DNA from: Endomicrobiia bacterium
GTDB lineage: Bacteria > Elusimicrobiota > Endomicrobiia > Endomicrobiales > Endomicrobiaceae
Direction of reading: 5' to 3'
DNA: 5,989 bases
Assembly: GCA_025998295.1 (NCBI GenBank)
Contig: BNVT01000076.1
Span: 1-5,989, forward strand
A program made the translations under genes and the position numbers. Below the pieces are notes generated by a model that saw only the letters and a list, made by a program, of their open reading frames with translations, did not search any database and was not told the DNA's origin. This document shows, one piece after another, positions 1 through 5,541 of the stretch. Each line of letters starts with the position of its first letter. The first letter of the stretch is position 1.

Positions 1-89
1 TCTTACAGCTTCGGTTAATTGTCCACCGTCTTCAAACCCTACATATCCCGGAGGAGCTCCAATAAGACGCGACATACTGTACTTTTCCA
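1..89 (-). pseudogene. Inverted exact fragment of clpB (second ATPase domain)
   Basis: These 89 bases are the exact reverse complement of positions 2518-2606 of the clpB gene in this same window, checked base by base; position 90 is the first mismatch. On the minus strand they encode about 29 residues (clpB 647-675), including the pore-loop motif GYVG of the second ATPase domain. Identity at every wobble position rules out a ClpA/ClpC paralogue and means a very recent duplication or a technical artefact. The fragment has no start or stop and runs off the left edge, so the copy may be longer than is visible. It abuts the truncated mfd at position 90. The likeliest origin is a fold-back chimera from genome amplification or assembly; a true inversion or duplication breakpoint is the alternative. 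Confidence 0.85.
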
Positions 90-383
90 CAAGAAACACA
101 AATGCTATTTAAAATAATAGATTTAAGACTTACTGCTGAAAAACTTAATATTGAAAGAATATCCGAAGATGACGACTATATATTCCTATATTTTGCTCAA
201 AGAACTGATTTTTCAAAATTTGATATAATAAGACTTGTAAACGGTTATTCCAAAATAATAGAGTTTATGTCGGGCAAATACTATGCGTTTAAGCTGAAAA
301 AGACTGAGATTAATGAAAACAGTGTAGAATATTTAAAGAAATTTTTGTCTCGTTTAGATTTTTATATGTTAAAACAGATTTAA
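90..383 (+). CDS. mfd: Transcription-repair coupling factor Mfd, C-terminal fragment
   Basis: This is the 3' end of a gene resembling Mfd, the ATP-dependent translocase that removes stalled RNA polymerase at DNA lesions and recruits UvrA. Only the C-terminal regulatory (TRCF/D7) domain remains. The open frame runs from about 90 (QETQ then [20 protein letters not shown]) to the TAA at 381-383. The opening matches the family pattern in which a proline/glutamate-rich turn is followed by a helix of the type LLdiarLRxxAkKLGIekI; a beta-rich middle and a final helical segment ([13 protein letters not shown]) follow, as in Mfd. The ATG at 102 is an internal methionine, not a start: family-like sequence begins before it and is cut at position 90 by the inverted clpB fragment. 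Helicase motifs, RNA polymerase-interaction and UvrB-like domains must lie outside or be lost. Assignment rests on remembered family pattern, not an alignment. Confidence 0.72.
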   Translation, partial: QETQMLFKIIDLRLTAEKLNIERISEDDDYIFLYFAQRTDFSKFDIIRLVNGYSKIIEFMSGKYYAFKLKKTEINENSVEYLKKFLSRLDFYMLKQI

Positions 384-396
384 ATTTTAGTATAAT
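369..396 (+). promoter_or_regulatory. Possible sigma-70-type promoter upstream of clpB
   Basis: A perfect TATAAT box at 391-396 follows a weak -35-like TTAAAA (369-374, four of six consensus bases) with a 16-base spacer. It overlaps the end of mfd and lies about 190 bases before the clpB start. In AT-rich DNA such boxes arise often by chance. I see no CIRCE inverted repeat and no sigma-32-type heat-shock promoter in the mfd-clpB gap, so heat-shock control of clpB cannot be inferred from this sequence. Confidence 0.25.
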
Positions 397-431
397 TACC
401 TCTATTAAAGATGTGCAAATTTTTAACCTAA

Positions 432-548
432 TTTACATCTATACAATTGGACAACTCTGTAGACGTATCGATAGAAAATTCAACAACGGCACAATGCGTT
501 GGTTTTCAGACAAATGCAAATGTAACGCAATATGGAAGTTACTCTTGA
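432..548 (+). pseudogene. Possible small remnant of an exported or surface protein
   Basis: Between mfd and clpB one frame is open from just after a TAA at 429-431 to a TGA at 546-548, about 38 codons with no start codon. It reads FTSIQLDNSVDVSIENSTT, then a segment ending in TNANVTQYGSYS. Alternating polar and hydrophobic residues with many Ser, Thr and Asn suggest a beta-rich secreted or outer-membrane segment, but no family is recognised. An overlapping frame (413-607) is also open but encodes a Cys- and Ile-rich product of unnatural look that runs into the clpB start. The frame could equally be chance in a 198-base gap. Confidence 0.2.
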
Positions 549-553
549 CCATA

Positions 554-576
554 TATAATTTAATTTCAAAAGAGGA
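554..576 (+). promoter_or_regulatory. clpB leader: -10-like box and ribosome-binding site
   Basis: AGAGGA at 571-576 is a good Shine-Dalgarno sequence five bases before the ATG at 582, and fixes that start for clpB. A perfect TATAAT at 554-559 lies just upstream. The only TTGACC nearby (545-550) is three bases from it, far too close to form a -35/-10 pair, and the properly spaced position reads TATGGA. Any promoter here is therefore doubtful; the ribosome-binding site is the supported element. Confidence 0.5.
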
Positions 577-581
577 CATAT

Positions 582-3191
582 ATGAATCTTTCCAAGTTTA
601 CAATTAAATCGCAAGAAGCATTGGCTGATGCTCAAGATGCAGCGTCAGAATATGGTAATCAGGAAATCACCTCAGAACATTTGCTATACGTTTTGGTTAA
701 GCAACAAAGTGGTACAGTCGGGGCGATAATAAAAAAATTTGCGGCAACAGGCCATGAAGATATGTTGTTTGAGAACATATTAGGAGATTTGCAATCAGAC
801 ATTAAAAAAAAGACAAAAGTTTCAGGAGGTAATTTATTTTTATCTCAAGGGCTTACAAAGATTTTAAATAATGCCGAAAAAACAGCAAAAAACTTAAAAG
901 ACGATTTTGTTTCTACTGAACATATCCTTATTGCCATAGCTGAAGAAAGTTCTGAAACATCCTCAAAAATATTAAAAAAATATGGTCTTACAAAAGATAC
1001 TGTTTTAAAAACGCTTGTAGGCATAAGAGGCGACCAAAAAGTTACTGATCAAAATCCTGAAGATAAGTATCAGGCATTAGAAAAGTATGGTAGAGATTTA
1101 ACGGATTTAGCAAAACGCGGGAAACTAGATCCTGTTATAGGTAGAGATGAGGAAATACGCAGGTGCATGCAGGTTTTATCAAGAAGAACAAAAAATAATC
1201 CTGTTATAATCGGTGAGCCAGGAGTAGGTAAAACAGCAATAGTAGAGGGATTAGCACAGCGTATAGTTTCCGGAGACGTTCCTGAAAGTTTAAAAGATAA
1301 AAAAGTTATAGCTTTAGATTTGGGAGCGCTAATAGCCGGTGCAAAATACAGAGGCGAATTTGAAGATAGGCTCAAAGCTGTTCTTAAAGAGATTCAATCG
1401 GCAAACGGGAGAGTAATTCTTTTTATTGACGAACTGCATACTATAATTGGCGCGGGTTCTGCCGAGGGGGCGGTTGACGCTGCAAATATGTTAAAGCCTA
1501 TGCTTGCACGCGGTGAACTAAAACTTGTCGGGGCGACGACTCTTGACGAATATAGAAAATATATTGAAAAAGATGCAGCTTTAGAAAGACGTTTTCAGCC
1601 TGTTTTTGCAGGTGAACCTTCCGTTGAAAATACCATTGCAATTTTACGAGGAATAAAAGAAAAATATGAAGTGCATCATGGCGTAAAAATTAAAGATTCT
1701 GCGCTTGTTGCGGCAGCGACATTAAGCGCAAGATATATAACCGACAGATATCTGCCGGACAAAGCAATAGATTTAGTTGACGAATCTGCAAGCAAATTAA
1801 GAATAGAAATAGATTCTATGCCTACTGAACTTGACGCAGTAGAAAGAAGATTAAGGCAGCTTGAAATTGAAAAACAGGCTGTAAAAAAAGAAACTGACAC
1901 AGCATCAAAAGAGCGCCTTGCTAATATGGAAAAAGAAGTAGATAAATTAAAGCAAGATTCTGCCGAGATGAAAGTTCATTGGGAAAAAGAAAAATCTTCC
2001 ATTTCTGAAATCAGACACATTAAAGCAGATATTGAAAATATGAAAATTGAAGAACAGAAAGCTGAAAGAACAACCGATTTGAATGCTGTAGCTGAAATTC
2101 GTTATGGAAAGATTCCGCAAATGCGAAAACAACTTGAAGAAGCAAACAAAAAACTTCTTGAACTTCAAAAAGAAAAAAAGATGTTGAAAGAAGAGGTTGA
2201 CGAAGAAGATATTGCCGAAGTTGTAAGCAAATGGACAAGAATACCTGTTATGCGTATGTTGGAAGGGGAAATGCAAAAACTTCTGAAGATGGAAGATAAA
2301 TTGCACGAAAGGGTTATTGGTCAAGATGAAGCTATAGCCGCTATAGCAAATGCCGTTCGTCGTTCCCGTTCAGGACTTTCAGATCCCAATAAGCCTACAG
2401 GTTCATTTTTATTTTTAGGTCCTACAGGTGTCGGTAAGACTGAACTAGCGAAAGCGCTTGCAGAGCTTTTGTTTGACGATGAAAAAAATATAGTAAGAAT
2501 AGATATGTCTGAGTATATGGAAAAGTACAGTATGTCGCGTCTTATTGGAGCTCCTCCGGGATATGTAGGGTTTGAAGACGGTGGACAATTAACCGAAGCT
2601 GTAAGAAGAAGACCTTATTGCGTAGTTTTATTTGACGAGATTGAAAAAGCAAACCCTGAAGTGTTTAATGTTATGCTTCAGCTGCTTGATGACGGCAGGC
2701 TTACAGACGGACACGGGAGAACGGTAGACTTTAAAAATACTGTTATCATAATGACATCAAACATAGGTTCTCAATATATCCAAGGCAGTGATAATTATGA
2801 CGATATGAAAACTAAAGTTACAAAGGAACTGCATAATTATTTTAAACCGGAGTTTTTGAATAGAATAGATGAAATAATAATATTCCAAAACTTAAGCGAA
2901 AAAGAATTAGATAAGATTATCGATATACAGATTAAAGCTTTTGAAGGTCGCCTTACGGAAAGAAAAATATATGTGGAACTTACAAATAAAGCAAGAGATT
3001 TTATATCTTCAAAGGTATACGATCCTATTTTTGGAGCAAGACCCTTAAAAAGAGCTATGCAAACATACTTATTGAACCCCCTTTCTTCAAAACTTATTTC
3101 TGGAGAATTTAAGGAGGAAGACAACATTATCGTAGATGTGCCAAAAAAAGACAAAGAAAGTTTAGAATTTAGAAAGAGATGTATAAATTAG
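582..3191 (+). CDS. clpB: ATP-dependent disaggregase chaperone ClpB
   Basis: This encodes ClpB, the cytoplasmic hexameric AAA+ unfoldase that, with DnaK/DnaJ/GrpE, threads aggregated proteins through its central pore and rescues them after heat or other stress. All expected parts are visible in 869 residues, the usual length. An N-terminal double Clp repeat spans about 1-150. The first ATPase domain has Walker A GEPGVGKT (211-218), pore-loop tyrosine in AKYRG (254-258) and Walker B FIDE (281-284). A charged coiled-coil middle domain lies at about 400-530; it is diagnostic of ClpB rather than ClpA/ClpC. The second ATPase domain has GPTGVGKT (613-620), pore loop GYVG (660-663), Walker B FDE (684-686) and sensor-2 GAR (818-820). 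The ATG at 582 is supported by AGAGGA at 571-576. The tail is slightly unusual, ending EFRKRCIN. Codons are A/T-rich, and the frame is intact despite many A runs. Part of it is duplicated, inverted, at 1-89. Confidence 0.98.
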   Translation: MNLSKFTIKSQEALADAQDAASEYGNQEITSEHLLYVLVKQQSGTVGAIIKKFAATGHEDMLFENILGDLQSDIKKKTKVSGGNLFLSQGLTKILNNAEKTAKNLKDDFVSTEHILIAIAEESSETSSKILKKYGLTKDTVLKTLVGIRGDQKVTDQNPEDKYQALEKYGRDLTDLAKRGKLDPVIGRDEEIRRCMQVLSRRTKNNPVIIGEPGVGKTAIVEGLAQRIVSGDVPESLKDKKVIALDLGALIAGAKYRGEFEDRLKAVLKEIQSANGRVILFIDELHTIIGAGSAEGAVDAANMLKPMLARGELKLVGATTLDEYRKYIEKDAALERRFQPVFAGEPSVENTIAILRGIKEKYEVHHGVKIKDSALVAAATLSARYITDRYLPDKAIDLVDESASKLRIEIDSMPTELDAVERRLRQLEIEKQAVKKETDTASKERLANMEKEVDKLKQDSAEMKVHWEKEKSSISEIRHIKADIENMKIEEQKAERTTDLNAVAEIRYGKIPQMRKQLEEANKKLLELQKEKKMLKEEVDEEDIAEVVSKWTRIPVMRMLEGEMQKLLKMEDKLHERVIGQDEAIAAIANAVRRSRSGLSDPNKPTGSFLFLGPTGVGKTELAKALAELLFDDEKNIVRIDMSEYMEKYSMSRLIGAPPGYVGFEDGGQLTEAVRRRPYCVVLFDEIEKANPEVFNVMLQLLDDGRLTDGHGRTVDFKNTVIIMTSNIGSQYIQGSDNYDDMKTKVTKELHNYFKPEFLNRIDEIIIFQNLSEKELDKIIDIQIKAFEGRLTERKIYVELTNKARDFISSKVYDPIFGARPLKRAMQTYLLNPLSSKLISGEFKEEDNIIVDVPKKDKESLEFRKRCIN

Positions 3192-3260
3192 GCAGCAGTT
3201 GCGGTCATTTCGGGTTTGACCACAAATCCATGTTACCTACGTTGTATTTGTTCTATGCAA

Positions 3261-3285
3261 CTTTAACGCATAAAAGCTTTTTTTT
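3261..3285 (+). terminator. Weak terminator-like stem and T run after clpB
   Basis: About 70 bases after the clpB stop, CTTTA (3261-3265) can pair with TAAAAG (3271-3276), with one bulged A, across a five-base loop, and a run of eight T (3278-3285) follows closely. The stem is short and A/T-only apart from one pair, so it would be weak. This is the only terminator-like arrangement seen downstream of clpB. Confidence 0.2.
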
Positions 3286-3358
3286 GATTTTTGATTGTTA
3301 AACTATTGCCACCAGAGCAAAAGCTATGGCAAACCGCTTAAAGTAGTACAATTAGGCT

Positions 3359-3455
3359 ATGGAAACGCTTAAAGATGGACAGTATGTGCATATTTAAGAT
3401 ACACCATTATTTTGTAACGCCCATAAAGCATAGAAAAGCTATATTTGGAATTTAG
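3359..3455 (+). pseudogene. Possible Y1 (IS200/IS605-like) transposase N-terminal remnant
   Basis: Two adjoining frames together resemble the start of a single-strand, Y1-type (HUH) transposase. An ATG at 3359 gives METLKDGQYVHI and then a stop at 3395-3397. Moving one frame at about 3392 continues as FKIHHYFVTPIKHRKAIFG to a TAG at 3453-3455. This recalls the conserved opening of TnpA and RAYT proteins, where a basic start and hydrophobic strand lead to a pattern such as YHxVxxTKYRxxxF. The second segment alone can also be read from an ATG at 3375. The defining catalytic HxH motif and tyrosine are not seen downstream, where further stops interrupt every frame. If real, this is a decayed N-terminal fragment of an insertion element. 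Recognition is by eye only. Confidence 0.33.
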
Positions 3456-3630
3456 AACGTTGTAATAGCCTAATTCAAATAACAAAAGAAATTAAAATAA
3501 TGCTACGGACATAGAGTTTGAGCAAGAACAATTACAGCTCTTCAATTTTTACCGCTGGTATCGTACCGCTTACTTACGTGGAGATTCATTTGGTTTTTTA
3601 TGTTTAGGTTCGTGCGATAAAAAGAATGCT

Positions 3631-4833
3631 ATGCTTGTAAACAGAAGAAAGCATGCTACCCCAGAGAAAATAGAAGAAATAAAAGAAGAAGAAGACCGGA
3701 AGGCAGAAGAAGGCAAAGAAAAAGAAAAAGTAGATGAAAAAGGTGAAGGCGAAGGAACAGGAACGGAAGCAGGAACGGGAACAGAAAAAGGCAAAGGAAA
3801 AGAAAAAGATGAGAAAGAAAAGAAAGGCGAAGGAAAAGAAAAAGACAAACCAATAAACAGAAGTACGAGTAATTCAAATCCAACTCCAACTGACACACAC
3901 GCCCATTGTCCCAGACCTCGCCGCCTTCTACAGCCTCACCCTCCCCGACCGCCACCTCTTCATCGACATCTTAGGAATCTTCGAAGATTGCGACAGCACA
4001 CAAGGCTTCCATCAACGCCGCCTTGTCATCTTCGCTGATCTCGTTCCCCCACCGCCCCGTGACCTTCCCTTAGCCACCCTCACCGGGGGGGCTACCACGA
4101 CCGCCTCCGCCTCATCACCGCCCTCGACAACATCACCCCCGGCGACGAAGACGCGCGGCGTAGCTCCAACCTCATTGCCAACCACAGTTTATTCATCACC
4201 GCCCTCACCGAACTCAACGACACCAACTACCGCCGCTGGCTCGACATCCTCGCCGCCGCCACCAACACCAACCCCATCCTCTTAACCTCCCTCAGCTCCA
4301 CCCTCACCCGCACCCCTCGCCGACATTATCAGTGAATACAGTTATCTCTATTTAAACATCCCCAACACAACCCCTGCCGACCAGCACCGCCTCTTCAACA
4401 TCTTTGAGGTTCTCAACGACTCACTCGCCAGCTGCCAACTCCTCAGACTCCTCTCCCTCCTCGACAACCCCGCCGACCGCCCCCGCCTATTCACCACCCT
4501 CGAAAACCCCACACCAACGCCGCCACCCGTGCCTTCGGCGCCTCCGCAACACCGCCTACACCAACAACTACCGCTGCAGCCCCTTCAAAGCCCTGATCTA
4601 CATTCTCGACGAGCCCGTCGGATTTCAAAAACGTTCCAAGCTCCTCGCCAACCTCAACATACTCGTCCCCCTCGACCCTGCCGCCGCCTCCACCTCATCG
4701 TCTTCACCCGCTTTCGCTTCATCCCAGCAAGAGTGACGATAAAGATGGTAACAGTGGTAAAGAAAAAGAAGAAGCAGCAGCAAAAGCACAAGAAGATGCC
4801 AAAACCCCCGCCGACCCCGCTTCTTCGTCGCCA
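3631..4833 (+). pseudogene. Multiply frameshifted modular gene: Lys/Glu linker plus helical domain A
   Basis: This looks like the 5' part of a large modular gene with an unrecognised product. From an ATG at 3631, or earlier in the same frame from 3496, a highly charged Lys/Glu/Gly segment runs to about 3860, including two 18-base copies coding GTGTEA and GTGTEK (3754-3789). Then a C-rich section encodes a helical, Leu-rich domain of about 275 residues, with segments such as DLAAFYSLTLPDRHLFIDIL, YHDRLRLITALDNI, RLFNIFEVLNDSLA and CSPFKALIYILDEP. Following the C-ending codon bias needs frame changes near 3860-3890, 4085-4091 (seven G), 4311-4318, 4507-4510, 4540-4546, 4675-4687 and 4721-4726; five behave as one missing base and two as one extra. 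A second Lys/Glu linker (4729-4800) ends in the frame of domain B. Recurring xxRLxxLxxLDN-like turns hint at divergent helical repeats. It is either a decaying gene or carries sequencing indels. Codon use is quite unlike clpB. Confidence 0.6.
3661..3848 (+). repeat. Purine-rich low-complexity tract
   Basis: Almost every base on the + strand is A or G, built from AAAGAA, GGAACA and GAAGAA units, including a direct repeat of two 18-base units at 3754-3789. In frame it encodes a Lys/Glu/Gly-rich, probably disordered and strongly charged linker. Within about 50 bases downstream the + strand becomes pyrimidine-rich, mainly C, so strand composition reverses abruptly. Confidence 0.8.
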
Positions 4834-5451
4834 TTGTTTCCTAGTTCATCCTCATCATCATCTTCAAGTTCAAGTTCAAGCAGTTTTACATCGAGGAGCC
4901 CAAGCTCAAGTCCAAGCAGTTTAAGTTCAAGTAGTTTGATATCGAGCTCAAGTAACTCGAGTTCATCTCTAAGAAATCTAAATCAATTGATTGCCGAGTT
5001 TGACGAACTCATCGAAAAATTTCACAAGGACAACCCCGCCAGAAGTGCCTTCTCTAACTTTCGCGATGTTATCACAACCGCCATCAAAGTCCGCGACGGT
5101 ACCATCACCTCCACCAAAGCCCGTGCCGATGTCGAAGACCGCGTCCTCGCCGCCTTCCATATTATCTTCGCCGCCAAAGCTAAAATCGCCGCCGGCAACG
5201 CCCCCAACACCCTCGACAACCCCACCGTCGCCATCGCCGCCGAAGTCGCCGTCCACGCCGTCAAATGTTGTTTCCAGGCTTTCATCAGAGACGCCACCAT
5301 CTGCGTCGACCCCGCCGTCCGCAACACCTACAACGACCTCGTCAAAGCCGACGATCTCACCACCAAAAGTCAAAATCAAGTCAACGACTCTGTCGCCATT
5401 GCCAAAGTAATTGTTAAAATGATCGAATTATTTGTCGACACATTTTGTTAA
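4834..5451 (+). CDS. Ser-rich linker plus unknown helical domain B
   Basis: The product is not recognised. Residues 1-48 are mostly serine, including a run of 14 (residues 4-17), a likely flexible linker. Residues 50-205 form an Ala/Val/Ile-rich, probably all-helical domain (LNQLIAEFDELIEKFHKDNP, later DVEDRVLAAFHIIFAAKAKI and AIAKVIVKMIELFVDTFC). It has five cysteines, two adjacent, and no signal peptide, membrane segment or catalytic motif I can identify. The TTG at 4834 is only a formal start without a ribosome-binding site. The same frame is open upstream to 4597 and includes the Lys/Glu linker (4741-4800), so this is more likely the C-terminal module of the broken gene starting near 3631. 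Unlike domain A it has no frameshift. Of 80 codons at 5101-5340, 64 end in C, against 11 of 80 at 1341-1580 in clpB. The frame continues Ser-rich after the TAA. Confidence 0.65.
   Translation: MFPSSSSSSSSSSSSSSFTSRSPSSSPSSLSSSSLISSSSNSSSSLRNLNQLIAEFDELIEKFHKDNPARSAFSNFRDVITTAIKVRDGTITSTKARADVEDRVLAAFHIIFAAKAKIAAGNAPNTLDNPTVAIAAEVAVHAVKCCFQAFIRDATICVDPAVRNTYNDLVKADDLTTKSQNQVNDSVAIAKVIVKMIELFVDTFC
4844..4970 (+). repeat. Serine-codon low-complexity repeat upstream of domain B
   Basis: The stretch is built of TCA, AGT and AGC serine codons in imperfect repeats. An element of the form TTCAAGYAGTTT, followed shortly by ATCGAG and CTCAAGT, occurs at about 4876 and again at about 4926. A related sequence reappears after the stop codon of domain B (5467-5510), so domain B is bracketed by similar serine-coding DNA. 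Confidence 0.65.
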
Positions 5452-5541
5452 AGCAGTTTTTCACCCGAGCAGTTTCCAAGTAGTTCAAGTTTAAGCTTGA
5501 GAGCTCAAGCGACACAGATACATATACAGCCAGCGGGATAG
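5452..5541 (+). pseudogene. Ser-rich in-frame continuation after the domain B stop
   Basis: Directly after the TAA at 5449-5451 the same frame stays open for 29 codons to a TAG at 5539-5541, reading SSFSPEQFPSSSSLSLRAQ and then ATQIHIQPAG. Serine density and DNA wording match the linker before domain B. This suggests that domain B was once followed by another linker and module, with the TAA being either a nonsense mutation or the end of a shortened copy. A 7-base inverted repeat, GCTTGAG and CTCAAGC (5495-5510), lies inside; no T run follows, so it is not a typical terminator. Confidence 0.4.

Larger units (their letters stand above)
3192..3630. other. Gene-poor, degenerate interval between clpB and the C-rich island
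   Basis: No intact gene is visible in these 439 bases. They hold the weak terminator-like element and the possible transposase remnant listed separately. A short frame from 3191 to about 3301 is open but starts inside the clpB stop. A further frame is open from 3496 with no start codon, reading FNFYRWYRTAYLRGDSFGF at 3541-3597 and running in frame into the Lys/Glu linker at 3631. That last stretch looks like real protein sequence and may be the damaged 5' end of the island gene. A 9-base direct repeat CGCTTAAAG occurs at about 3335 and 3366. Confidence 0.5.

Noticed and set aside
413..607. 64-codon + frame overlapping the clpB start
   Set aside because: It has no ribosome-binding site and an unnatural composition, and it runs through the well-supported clpB start; treated as chance.
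1070..3154. Several minus-strand open frames inside clpB
   Set aside because: They are mirror images of a strongly conserved coding gene and show no protein-like features of their own.
3570..3955. Minus-strand Phe/Leu/Ser/Pro-rich frames opposite the Lys/Glu linker
   Set aside because: They are complements of the purine-rich tract; hydrophobicity follows automatically from the pyrimidine-rich strand.
4085..4091. G7 run as a phase-variation switch
   Set aside because: One extra G would join the two frames, but six other frame changes would still break the gene, so a single on/off switch cannot explain the locus.
4529..4924. 131-codon + frame, Pro/His/Arg/Gln-rich
   Set aside because: It lacks the C-ending codon pattern over most of its length and is a shadow of domain A and the Ser linker; only its LHLIVFTRFRFIP part (about 4685-4724) is used in the reconstruction.
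4978..5410. Gly/Asp-rich minus-strand and Pro/Ser-rich + strand frames over domain B
   Set aside because: These are the expected off-frame readings of C-ending codons; the domain B frame has far more natural amino acid content.
5495..5510. GCTTGAG/CTCAAGC hairpin as a terminator of the island gene
   Set aside because: The loop is only two bases and no T run follows; it probably reflects the serine-codon repeats.
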